DNA of 64,000 nt, taken from assembly GCA_039565995.1 (NCBI GenBank), contig CP154795.1, positions 1,426,001-1,490,000 of the forward strand, read 5' to 3'. Both the position numbers and the translations under genes were made by a program. The stretch comes from Propionibacteriaceae bacterium ZF39. GTDB taxonomy: Bacteria; Actinomycetota; Actinomycetes; Propionibacteriales; Propionibacteriaceae. Of this stretch, positions 46,422-54,041 are shown piece after piece (positions within the stretch are counted from its first letter, which is position 1; every line of letters starts with the position of its first letter). The notes under the pieces are model-generated. The model did no database searches. It had not been told where the DNA came from and was given only the letters and a program-made list of their open reading frames with translations.

Positions 46422-47384
46422 GTGGCCCGCAAGACCACCCGCGCACTGATGGCGGCCGCTGCCGCTGCCGCCGTCCTGCTGACAGCGTGTGGTCAGCCCG
46501 TGCAGCAACCCACGGCGGCTGAACCCGCCCCCGTCACCTCGACGATGCCCGAACCCGCCGCGGTCGAGCCCACTCCCACGGTCGAGCCGACCCCGGAGCC
46601 GACCCCCGAGACCGAGCTCACCCCGGAGCCCACGCGCGAGCCGAGCAGGACGCCCACTGCTGCTCCGACGACCCGCCAGGCCGGCAAGGCCATCATGCAG
46701 CAGGGCAACCAGTCCGAGCGCGTCAAGGAACTGCAGGCCCGACTGGCCCAGATCGGCTGGTTCAGCGGCAAGGTGACCGGCAACTACGGGTCCGAGACCC
46801 GGACCGCGGTGGCCGGTTTCCAGCGCAAGCGCGGGCTGCCCGAAACGGGTGCCGTCGACCAGGCCACCTGGGACCGTCTCGTCGGCATGACGCGCAAGCC
46901 GACCGCCGACGAGCTGGCGGGCAAGCCCAAGCCGAAGCCCACCCCGACTGCGACCCGCACCACGAGCAAGCCGGCCGCCACCAGCGGCAGCAGCGGTGAG
47001 CGGAAGGCGCAGGGGCTCGATCCCCGGTGCATGACCGGCCGTGTGATCTGCATCTCCAAGAAGAGCAACAAGCTGTGGTGGGTCAACGACGGCGTCGTCA
47101 AGATGACCATGGACGCGCGATTCGGCACCAGCGAGTTCCGTACGCGTGAAGGCACGTTCAGCGTCCAGTGGAAGTCGCGCGACCACGTGTCGAACCTGTA
47201 TCACACGCCCATGCCGTATGCGCTGTTCTTCAGCGGCGGCCAGGCCGTGCACTTCTCGCCAGACTTCGCGGCACGCGGCTACAACGGCGGCTCGCACGGC
47301 TGCGTCAACCTCCGCAGCCGCTCCGGCGCCCAGACGTTGTTCAACCAGGCCAGGGTCGGCGACAAGGTCGTGGTCTACAGCTGA
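46422..47384 (+). CDS. L,D-transpeptidase lipoprotein with peptidoglycan-binding domain
   Basis: Cell-wall cross-linking enzyme of 320 aa outside the membrane. The signal peptide ends in the lipobox LTAC. A Pro/Thr/Glu-rich linker follows, then a PG_binding_1 domain (QGNQSERVKELQARLAQIGWFSG...GLPETGAVDQATWDRL), a Lys/Pro/Thr linker, and the YkuD catalytic domain with GGSHGCVNLRSRSG, where the Cys (about 294) is the nucleophile. GTG 46422 is chosen because AAGGAG lies 7 nt upstream; ATG 46407 is in frame but overlaps that site. It is a single-gene unit with a terminator. Confidence 0.92.
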   Translation: MARKTTRALMAAAAAAAVLLTACGQPVQQPTAAEPAPVTSTMPEPAAVEPTPTVEPTPEPTPETELTPEPTREPSRTPTAAPTTRQAGKAIMQQGNQSERVKELQARLAQIGWFSGKVTGNYGSETRTAVAGFQRKRGLPETGAVDQATWDRLVGMTRKPTADELAGKPKPKPTPTATRTTSKPAATSGSSGERKAQGLDPRCMTGRVICISKKSNKLWWVNDGVVKMTMDARFGTSEFRTREGTFSVQWKSRDHVSNLYHTPMPYALFFSGGQAVHFSPDFAARGYNGGSHGCVNLRSRSGAQTLFNQARVGDKVVVYS

Positions 47385-47405
47385 CCAGCGTTGCCGATAA
47401 CGGCA

Positions 47406-47443
47406 CAGCCGCCGGTGTCTGATTTGCACGGGCCCGGCGGCTG
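47406..47443 (+). terminator. Terminator after the L,D-transpeptidase gene
   Basis: CAGCCGCCGG (47406-47415) pairs perfectly with CCGGCGGCTG (47434-47443). Confidence 0.65.
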
Positions 47444-47452
47444 CGCTATGTT
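47424..47452 (+). promoter_or_regulatory. Promoter of tRNA-Ala
   Basis: TTGCAC (47424-47429) and TATGTT (47447-47452) are spaced by exactly 17 nt and lie 44 nt upstream of the mature tRNA 5' end. Confidence 0.6.
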
Positions 47453-47496
47453 TCTCTGGTCGCAATCGCGGGGCTCACAAGGCCAAATGCGATTTC

Positions 47497-47569
47497 GGGG
47501 CTATGGCGCAGTTGGTAGCGCGCTTCCATGGCATGGAAGAGGTCAGGGGTTCGAATCCCCTTAGCTCCA
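47497..47569 (+). tRNA. tRNA-Ala (anticodon GGC)
   Basis: A complete 73-nt cloverleaf: the acceptor GGGGCTA pairs with TAGCTCC (one G-U) before discriminator A. The D-loop has AGTTGGTAG. The anticodon loop ATGGCAT at 47528-47534 carries GGC at 47530-47532, and the T-loop is TTCGAAT. CCA is not encoded. Its 3' end is the integration point of the island that follows. Confidence 0.97.
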
Positions 47570-47570
47570 C
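47556..47570 (+). repeat. Left attachment-site copy (attL) in the tRNA-Ala 3' end
   Basis: TCCCCTTAGCTCCAC, spanning the 3' T-stem and acceptor strand of the tRNA, recurs identically at 51926-51940. Confidence 0.75.
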
Positions 47571-47584
47571 ATAAGGATAGAGCC

Positions 47585-47621
47585 GAACCTGCACCCGTCT
47601 GATGCGGGGCAGGTTCTTTTT
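47585..47621 (+). terminator. Terminator just downstream of tRNA-Ala (inside the island)
   Basis: GAACCTGC (47585-47592) pairs with GCAGGTTC (47609-47616) and is followed by TTTTTC. Confidence 0.85.
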
Positions 47622-47907
47622 CTGCGTCCATTTGGGCCGCCGCACAGATCACGGCGTGCAGCTGCGCGACCCGCCGATCACGCGCCGAAGGTGGTTCGCA
47701 GACGGCGCACGCGATACATCCGCTCGCAGCGATCCCGTTGGAGTTGTCGCTATGCGAACCCGCGAAACGTGGGACGTCCGTTGCGACGCGAGGGCGGACG
47801 AGACGCTTAGGCTGCGGCGCGCGGCAGCGGACGGCACTGGCATGGAGCCAGCGCACCGCCGAAGCAGGTCCGCGATTCCTGCCGACACGCCCATCGGCGA
47901 CGCTGTG

Positions 47908-48132
47908 ATGAGCCGCCGCGCACTCAAATGGGGCATTCCCGCGGTCCTGCTCGCCGCCCCCTACCTCGCAGCCGTCAAGCTACTGACCGATCACAGCGAG
48001 TACGGCGGTCCCGGCTGGCTCCATCTGGTCGTGCTGCTGTGCGCGTGGAGTGCGCTCAAGATGCTCTGGCTCGGCCGATGGGCCTGTGCCGAGATCGACG
48101 CTCGACTACGCTCGGGTCTAAGCCATCGGTAG
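47908..48132 (+). CDS. Small two-TM membrane protein in the island
   Basis: A 74-aa frame (MSRRALKWGIPAVLLAAPY...) with two hydrophobic segments (about residues 8-24 and 38-56), a short outside loop (DHSEYGGPG) and a basic C-terminus. I recognise no family. The frame is open back to 47602, but that stretch is Arg-rich and looks non-coding, so 47622-47907 probably holds no gene. Its position just upstream of the AAA+/subtilase pair makes it a possible membrane-acting partner. The alternative is that it is not expressed. Confidence 0.5.
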   Translation: MSRRALKWGIPAVLLAAPYLAAVKLLTDHSEYGGPGWLHLVVLLCAWSALKMLWLGRWACAEIDARLRSGLSHR

Positions 48133-48297
48133 TTGGGCCACACCTGGTCTGTGCTCCTCGTCGGGAGCGGTCAGCGCATGTCCCATCGTCCTTCGCAGGG
48201 TGAGTTTCAGGACGGAGCGGCGCCGCTGGGGTACCGGCACTGGCCCGATAGACTGAGGGAGTGGGCGATGCACAGACCTGCGGAAGTGAGGTGCACC

Positions 48298-49263
48298 ATG
48301 GCCGGTCTTGGGCAGCACATCACTGCGATGGTGCGCAGCCACGCCTCGGGTGACGACGCCAGCTTCTACTCAGTCGCTCTTCAAGTAGCCGCGCGTGAGG
48401 CCAAGGCGGGACATCACGTTCTTGCCAACGAAATCAAGAAGGCTGTCGACGCATCCCGCCGTGAGTCTGTCGGAAAGATCACGACGCTTGCGCAGCCACG
48501 TGGCGAGCTTGCCGAACTTGTCGAGGTGACGCACCCCAACGTACAGCTTCGAGAACTCGTCGCGCCCGCCGAGCTCGTCGCGCAGATTACGCAAGTTCTC
48601 GCCGAGCAACGCCAGCGTAGGAACCTGCTTGAGCACGGCTTCGCACCGGCTCACAAGCTGCTCTTGGAAGGACCGCCCGGGACCGGGAAGACGATGACCG
48701 CTGCCGTAATCGCAACCGAGCTTGCCGTACCGATGTTTACGGTCAGGCTCGACAGCCTGCTGAGCAAGTTTATGGGCGAGACCGCCAGCAAACTCCGCCT
48801 CGTCTTTGACTCTGTTGCTCAACGTCGCGCCGTGTACCTGTTCGATGAGTTCGACGCCCTCGGGGCCGACCGTTCCGGAAACGATGTCGGCGAGGCCCGC
48901 CGGATCCTGAACTCGTTCCTCGCTTTTCTGGAGGAGGCGGGTACCGAGTCTCTCGTGCTCGCAGCCACGAACCATCGATCAATCCTCGACAAGGCACTCT
49001 TTCGCCGCTTCGACGCGGTCTTGACCTACACGTTGCCCGATGCACGCCAGGCGATGGCCGTTCTCAGGGCGCGTCTCGGGACGCTCGGCAGCGGCACCAG
49101 CATGGCGAAACTGGGCGACTACACGATCGGCCTGAGCCATGCCGAGCTCGTGAAGGCAGCCGAGACCGCAGCGAAGACGGTGCTGATGCGCGGCGAGACC
49201 AAGGTCCAACGAGGCGATCTCATCGCCGCACTGACCTCGCGTCGAACGGCAAGTCTTGGCTGA
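48298..49263 (+). CDS. AAA+ ATPase of an AAA+/subtilase pair
   Basis: Single-domain AAA+ protein of 321 aa. A helical N-terminal region of about 80 residues (HITAMVRSHASGDDASFYSVALQVAAREAKAGHHVLANEI) precedes the ATPase: Walker A GPPGTGKT (125-132), Walker B VYLFDEFDAL (about 179-188), sensor 1 ATN (about 223-225) and an Arg finger in LFRRFD (236-237). It resembles stand-alone ATPases next to S8 peptidases. GAGGTG lies before ATG 48298; an in-frame ATG at 48268 with a TAGACT box at 48249-48254 is an alternative. Its stop overlaps the subtilase start by 8 nt, so the two are translationally coupled. A role as substrate-loading motor or sensor is inferred. Confidence 0.88.
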   Translation: MAGLGQHITAMVRSHASGDDASFYSVALQVAAREAKAGHHVLANEIKKAVDASRRESVGKITTLAQPRGELAELVEVTHPNVQLRELVAPAELVAQITQVLAEQRQRRNLLEHGFAPAHKLLLEGPPGTGKTMTAAVIATELAVPMFTVRLDSLLSKFMGETASKLRLVFDSVAQRRAVYLFDEFDALGADRSGNDVGEARRILNSFLAFLEEAGTESLVLAATNHRSILDKALFRRFDAVLTYTLPDARQAMAVLRARLGTLGSGTSMAKLGDYTIGLSHAELVKAAETAAKTVLMRGETKVQRGDLIAALTSRRTASLG

Positions 49264-51793
49264 GGTGCCACGCGACCTCGACCACCTCTACGTTCACGGT
49301 CACGTCGAAACTGTAGACTTTCACCGCGCGGGCGGAGGACAGGGTAAGCGGCCCCGCGATGTCGACCGCCGCGCGCATGGAACCGGGCTGAAGAACGCTG
49401 CCGAGCGCGTCTTCGCCACATTTGACCAACAAGCGGCAGCAGCCATGCCCTCGGATGAGGAACTCCGCGCCACCGGCACAGTCATCGTGCTCGAAGGTGA
49501 GGGCGCTGCGCACCCGCTGAAGGTCGACTCTCTTAACTCCCATACGGGCGGCAAGGCACCTAAGCCGAAGTGGCTCCTGCTCTCGGTGCGTGAAGCTCAG
49601 GGCGAGATGCCCGAGACGGCGACCGTCTGGGTGTCCGACTCCTACCGCCCGCAATTCTTGAAGCTCTTCGAGGACTACCTCAACGATGAGAAGAACACCA
49701 AGAATGGCCGGCCGAGGAACCAAGGTCTCGTCGCGAACATCTCGCGCATTCGCGAGGCAGTCCTTGATGATCTCTGGACATCGGAGATCCAGCCGCCGAA
49801 GTCCGGCCGCCACTGGTGGGAGCTGTGGCTCGACGGCAGCAGCGCCCGCCTTGCCGACTGGGAAAGCTTCGTGACCGCCCACCGACTTGAGGCTCGTCGC
49901 AGCCAATTCCGCCTTGGGAACCGTCTCGTCGTCTGGGTTGAAGCATCATGGGCGCAGTTGCAGATCCTTCCGTTCACGTCGGTTCCCGTGACCGAGATCC
50001 GGAGCCCCGAGTTCATCGACACGGTGGAAGATCTGAGCATTGGTGAACAGACCGAGTACGTCGAGGACCTCGCCCAACGCACCGATCACGCTCCCGGCGA
50101 TGCACCAGCAGTGTGCAACCTCGACACCGGCGTATTGCGCACCCACACCCTCCTCGAAGCGTCGCTGGCGCCCGACGACCATCACTCGATCTTCGGCGGA
50201 TCAGGAATCGACGTTCACCCGCGTGGGCACGGAACAGCGATGGCCGGTCTCGCTTTGTTCGGCAACGTCGAGCCGCTGCTCACGGGGCGGACCCGTGTCC
50301 CGCTGCGTCACCGGCTGGAGTCCGTGCGGATGCAGCCCGGACCTGGTGACCAGCGGATCGACCCGCTCGACTACGGCACCGCGACGGTAGAAGCGGTCTC
50401 GCATCCGGAGGCGGCCCGAGCCGATCGGAGGCGCACGTTCTGTTTGACGTTGAGCACCGAGCCCGACAAGCCGGGCGAGCCGACGCTGTGGTCCGCGTCG
50501 GTGGACGCGTTGGCAGCCGGCACGGACATCGTCCGGACAGGAAACGAGCTCCAACTGCTGTCGACGCCAGATCCCGCGTCTGCCCGGCTCATCGTGGTCG
50601 CGGCAGGAAACGTGTCCTCTTACAACGCCGATCACCACACGAACTCCGTGAACTCGCCGATCCAAGACCCGGCCCAGGCTTGGAACGCCCTCACCGTCGG
50701 CGCCTACACGGAACTTACTCACGTCCCCTCGCACCCGCAGTACGCAGGATGGAACGTCGTGGCTGCATCAGGGGACATCTCACCGCATACCACGACCTCG
50801 CTCTACTTCAACAAGAGCCGATGGCCGATCAAGCCGGACATCTGCATGGAAGGCGGCAATGTCCTCACCGACGGTGCCGGCATGTTCGAGGATCGGTTGT
50901 CTTCGCTCTCGCTGCGCTCGACCGGGCACCAGACCGATGCCGCATTGACTTCAGCCAACGCCACGAGCGCCGCGACCGCGCAAGCCTCTCGATTGGCGAC
51001 CCTGGCGATGGATCGGTACCCGTTGTACTGGCCCGAAACCGTGCGAGGACTCTTGACACACTCGGCGGAATGGACCGACTCGATGGCCCAACAGCTCGGC
51101 ACCGACCACACCAAGACCGCACGCCAGACGCTCCTGCGTCAGTTCGGCTGGGGTGTGCCATCGGAGGAAGCTGTGCTGAACTCGGGCCGTGGCGCGGTCA
51201 CGCTCATCGCTCAGGACAGATTCGTTCCGTTCAGCGGCGACAAATACTCGCTGCGGCACTTCCGTCTTCACCCGCTGCCATGGCCGACCGACGTCCTCCA
51301 GAACCTCGGCGCGACCGAGGTTCGCCTCCGCGTCACCCTGTCCTACTTCATCGAGCCGTCTGCCTCTCGGCGAGGCTGGCGCAACAAATACCAGTATGCA
51401 TCCCACGGTCTGAGGTTCGATCTCCAGGGCCGACTGGAGAACCAAGCGGAGTTTGTCCAGCGCGTCAATAGAGAAGCACAGAACGAGGAAGGCGGCTCTC
51501 GGGGGCGCAGCGAGTCAGACCGCTGGTTCCTCGGCGAGCGAGGCCGACACTTGGGGTCGCTGCACCAAGACGAGTGGACCGGAACCGGTGCCGAGCTGGC
51601 CCACTGCAACAACGTCGCTGTCTACCCCGTCGGCGGCTGGTGGAAGAACAACAGCCGCAAAGACCGTCGCGATCTACCGGTCCGGTACGCGCTTCTGCTC
51701 TCACTCCAGACCAATCAACAAGGCGTGGACCTGTATACGCCGATCGCAACCCAACTCCACATCCCCGTCATGGCCGAGGTGCCCGCAACGTAG
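49256..51793 (+). CDS. S8-family (subtilisin-like) serine peptidase of the AAA+ pair
   Basis: An 845-aa protein without signal peptide or TM segment, so it should act in the cytoplasm, unusual for subtilases. Residues 1-275 are an uncharacterised N-terminal region. The catalytic Asp is in CNLDTGV (290), the His in HPRGHGTAMAG (325), the oxyanion Asn in VVAAGNVSS (452) and the Ser in ATSAATA (571), so the triad is complete. About 250 further residues follow. TTG 49256 gives MAEVPRDLDHLY; GTG 49265 is the other candidate. Overlap with the ATPase gene implies a complex in which the ATPase feeds or controls the protease, plausibly in phage defence or another conflict; I cannot assign it to a named system with confidence. 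Confidence 0.9.
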   Translation: MAEVPRDLDHLYVHGHVETVDFHRAGGGQGKRPRDVDRRAHGTGLKNAAERVFATFDQQAAAAMPSDEELRATGTVIVLEGEGAAHPLKVDSLNSHTGGKAPKPKWLLLSVREAQGEMPETATVWVSDSYRPQFLKLFEDYLNDEKNTKNGRPRNQGLVANISRIREAVLDDLWTSEIQPPKSGRHWWELWLDGSSARLADWESFVTAHRLEARRSQFRLGNRLVVWVEASWAQLQILPFTSVPVTEIRSPEFIDTVEDLSIGEQTEYVEDLAQRTDHAPGDAPAVCNLDTGVLRTHTLLEASLAPDDHHSIFGGSGIDVHPRGHGTAMAGLALFGNVEPLLTGRTRVPLRHRLESVRMQPGPGDQRIDPLDYGTATVEAVSHPEAARADRRRTFCLTLSTEPDKPGEPTLWSASVDALAAGTDIVRTGNELQLLSTPDPASARLIVVAAGNVSSYNADHHTNSVNSPIQDPAQAWNALTVGAYTELTHVPSHPQYAGWNVVAASGDISPHTTTSLYFNKSRWPIKPDICMEGGNVLTDGAGMFEDRLSSLSLRSTGHQTDAALTSANATSAATAQASRLATLAMDRYPLYWPETVRGLLTHSAEWTDSMAQQLGTDHTKTARQTLLRQFGWGVPSEEAVLNSGRGAVTLIAQDRFVPFSGDKYSLRHFRLHPLPWPTDVLQNLGATEVRLRVTLSYFIEPSASRRGWRNKYQYASHGLRFDLQGRLENQAEFVQRVNREAQNEEGGSRGRSESDRWFLGERGRHLGSLHQDEWTGTGAELAHCNNVAVYPVGGWWKNNSRKDRRDLPVRYALLLSLQTNQQGVDLYTPIATQLHIPVMAEVPAT

Positions 51794-51925
51794 GCGGTTA
51801 TCAGCGACGCCTATAAGCGTCTCGGATTGAGACATCCGCTGTACGGAGATGCGCTGGCCTGCGTCGACGACGGATCGCCCTAGGCGACGAGACCGCCAAC
51901 TGGAGGGGGACAAGTTCGACAAGCC

Positions 51926-51940
51926 TCCCCTTAGCTCCAC
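51926..51940 (+). repeat. Right attachment-site copy (attR)
   Basis: Identical 15-bp copy of the tRNA-Ala 3' end. GTTCGA at 51914-51919 may be a further, displaced trace of the T-loop. Confidence 0.72.
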
Positions 51941-51946
51941 CGATTG

Positions 51947-51985
51947 AGACCCTGCCGGAGTTCGTTCGGCAGGGTCTTTTTCTTT
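51947..51985 (+). terminator. Strong terminator beyond attR
   Basis: AGACCCTGCCG (51947-51957) pairs with CGGCAGGGTCT (51967-51977) and is followed by TTTTTCTTTCT. This is probably the ancestral terminator of tRNA-Ala; it also faces the AraC gene end. Confidence 0.9.
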
Positions 51986-51986
51986 C

Positions 51987-52937
51987 TCAGCGGGCCAGTG
52001 TCTGGGTTGGCAGCTCGTGGAACTCCTGCACATAGGTCCGGTTGAAGTCCGGGGTGTGCGCGAACCCCCAGCGGCCGGCGATCACCCCCACCGTGGAGTC
52101 CTGGGGCGAGGCCGCCAGCAGATCCTCGTGGGCACTACGGAGCCGGACACGATTCAGGTACGCCGCAGGGGTCGTGCCCAGGTGGCGGAGGAATCCGAGC
52201 CGGACGGCACGAATGGTGGTGCGGCACTCCCGCGCGATGTCCGCAGCTGTGATGTCGGACTCGGCCGACGATTCGATGAAAGCGATCGCCCGCCGGATCA
52301 TGCGGGCATGGGCGTCGTGCCGGTCCTCGATGGTCGGGTCGAGGTGTGCCGTGTTGGGGAAAGTCATCAGTGCGGCGGCGATGAGCATGCGGGCGGCCGA
52401 GGCGGCGACGAGTGGCTGGGCGGCCAGGTCGGGGCTCGAGCGGGCCAGCGTCCAGACATAGCTCAGAGTTTGTTTCCACCGCTCCCCGGCGGCGGGGGAC
52501 ACCGGGCCCAACCCGGTGAAGCGAATCGGCCATTCGTGGAGCCCGGGGGCGCCCTGCGCAACCTCGTGGACGAAAGCGGGTGACACGACCGCGACGGTGC
52601 ACTCGTGAGGGCCGAACCGGGCGGTGTAGGGCAGCTCCGGATCGGCCGTCAGATAGATGTCGCCCGCGACGATGTTGTATTCCTCACCCCCGACCGAGTA
52701 GTGGATGGCACCGGCGTGCAGATAGTTGAACACCAGCGCGCCGAGCGGCTCGATGCCGATCTCGCAGCTCATGTCGAGCCAGACGTGGTCGAGTCGGACG
52801 CGGCCGACCGGGGCCGAGCTGAGAGCCATCCCGGGCCTGCCCTCGGGAATGGCCGAGGGCCGCACCGCGGCGTAGGTCGAGGCCAGCATGTCGACCGTCG
52901 CGGTCAGACCCTCGACACGGATGTCCTGCTTGATCAC
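51987..52937 (-). CDS. AraC-family transcriptional regulator (first of two)
   Basis: A 316-aa regulator. The N-terminal about 200 residues form a cupin-like sensing region of the AraC-binding-like type (GALVFNYLHAGAIHYSVGGEEYNIVAGDIYLTAD). The C-terminal about 100 residues carry two helix-turn-helix motifs (ITAADIARECRTTIRAVRLGFLRHLGTTPAAYLNRVRLRSAHEDL, then VGVIAGRWGFAHTPDFNRTY). The GTG start at 52937 has a GGAGGGGGGG site. It is paralogous to the next gene on the same strand. Target genes are not obvious here. Confidence 0.88.
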   Translation of the reverse strand: MIKQDIRVEGLTATVDMLASTYAAVRPSAIPEGRPGMALSSAPVGRVRLDHVWLDMSCEIGIEPLGALVFNYLHAGAIHYSVGGEEYNIVAGDIYLTADPELPYTARFGPHECTVAVVSPAFVHEVAQGAPGLHEWPIRFTGLGPVSPAAGERWKQTLSYVWTLARSSPDLAAQPLVAASAARMLIAAALMTFPNTAHLDPTIEDRHDAHARMIRRAIAFIESSAESDITAADIARECRTTIRAVRLGFLRHLGTTPAAYLNRVRLRSAHEDLLAASPQDSTVGVIAGRWGFAHTPDFNRTYVQEFHELPTQTLAR

Positions 52938-52950
52938 TGTCCCCCCCTCC

Positions 52951-52970
52951 TCTTATGGGCTCTTATGGGC
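52951..52970. repeat. Tandem 10-bp repeat between the two AraC genes
   Basis: TCTTATGGGC occurs twice without a gap, 14 bp upstream of the first AraC start. It is a possible operator or a replication-slippage product. Confidence 0.45.
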
Positions 52971-52986
52971 TCGGCATGGTGCGCGA

Positions 52987-53967
52987 TCAGGTGCGCAGCG
53001 TGCGGCTCGGCGATACGCCGAAACTCTGCCGATAGAACTCCGTGAAGCGGGCGGCCTTGGTGAACCCCCAGCGGGCGGCGATGCCGGCGACCGTGGCGCC
53101 CGCCGTCGGGTCGGCCGCCTGCAGATCGCGGTGGGCGCGCTCCAGGCGAACCTGTCGCAGGTACGCCATCGGCGTGGTGTCGTAGTGACGCCGGAACGCC
53201 GACTGCACCGCCCGGCCGGTCGTGCCGGCGGCCCCGGCGATATCGCTGAGCGTCATCGGCTGATCGGCATGGTCCTCGATGAAGGCCACCGCCCGTCGCA
53301 GGGCGGCCGGGGCCACTTCGCCGGGGGCCGTGGGGTGGCTGATCGACAGGCTTGTGTTCGGGAAGACCGCCAGCGCGGTGGCGCAGACGAGGTCGGCCAG
53401 CTGGCCCAGGACCAGGGGGTTGTCCCACTGGTCACCCGGAGCGCTCACCGTGCGGTGGATGTAGGCGGTCAGATCGCGCCATTGGACGGCCGCCGCCTCG
53501 CTCACGGGGCTCATGCCGTCGAACCGCAGTTGCGCGGAGGTGATGCCGGCGTACTCTTCGGCCACCCGCTCGACCGACGTCAGGGGCACGCGGAGGACGG
53601 CGCAATCCATCCCCGACGCGTCGGCCTCCCACGCCTCATTCATGGGAAAACGTCCCACCGTGCCGGCGGAGAAGCGGAGCTGTTCGCTGCCCCGGGTCCA
53701 CTGCATCCGGCCGGAGAGCAGGATCCCGGCGCCTACCACGCCCTCGAAAGGGGGCGTGAGGCAGCGGGCATTGAGCGTGTGGCGAATGCGGGCCGTGTGG
53801 ATCCCATCAATCTGGTTCGCGGTCATCTCGAAATGCGGAGCGCGCTGGGGCGTCTTCGAGAACGACATCGGTCGCTCGGGGGCATAGATGTCGTTGAGCG
53901 CGCGGAAGGCGGCGTCAGGATCGGTCGTCGCAACCTTCTGAGTTTCGATCGGCATCACTACCCCCAT
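52987..53967 (-). CDS. AraC-family transcriptional regulator (second of two)
   Basis: A 326-aa regulator with the same layout as its neighbour: a sensing domain, then a double helix-turn-helix (MTLSDIAGAAGTTGRAVQSAFRRHYDTTPMAYLRQVRLERAHRDL and VAGIAARWGFTKAARFTEFYRQSFG). ATG 53967 and the in-frame ATG 53955 (with GGGGG just upstream) are both possible starts. The HTH regions of both proteins are clearly paralogous, while the sensor domains are more divergent. They lie between the tRNA-Ala island and the nag genes, without an evident target. Confidence 0.88.
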   Translation of the reverse strand: MGVVMPIETQKVATTDPDAAFRALNDIYAPERPMSFSKTPQRAPHFEMTANQIDGIHTARIRHTLNARCLTPPFEGVVGAGILLSGRMQWTRGSEQLRFSAGTVGRFPMNEAWEADASGMDCAVLRVPLTSVERVAEEYAGITSAQLRFDGMSPVSEAAAVQWRDLTAYIHRTVSAPGDQWDNPLVLGQLADLVCATALAVFPNTSLSISHPTAPGEVAPAALRRAVAFIEDHADQPMTLSDIAGAAGTTGRAVQSAFRRHYDTTPMAYLRQVRLERAHRDLQAADPTAGATVAGIAARWGFTKAARFTEFYRQSFGVSPSRTLRT

Positions 53968-54041
53968 GACATCGACATCTGCAGACTAACCCGGCCCGTG
54001 CAAGAACGAAATGCATCCCGCTGATACGTATGCCACCTATC

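Larger units (their letters stand above)
47556..51940. mobile_element. Integrase-less 4.4-kb island in tRNA-Ala with an AAA+/subtilase module
   Basis: The segment is bounded by a 15-bp duplication of the tRNA-Ala 3' end. Directly inside the left end is a U-tract terminator (47585-47621), and directly outside the right end is another (51947-51985), as expected if the element slid between the tRNA and its original terminator. Contents are a two-TM protein, an AAA+ ATPase and a subtilase. No integrase or other mobility gene is visible, so it is either a remnant or mobilised in trans. The genes within look less GC-biased than their neighbours by eye. Confidence 0.72.

Noticed and set aside
47602-47907. 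N-terminal extension of the island membrane protein to 47602
   Set aside because: It overlaps the tRNA terminator and gives an Arg-rich, domain-free sequence; the later ATG fits a two-TM protein.
47571-51925. Search for an integrase or recombinase in the tRNA-Ala island
   Set aside because: No open frame on either strand beyond shadows of the ATPase and subtilase genes; none found.
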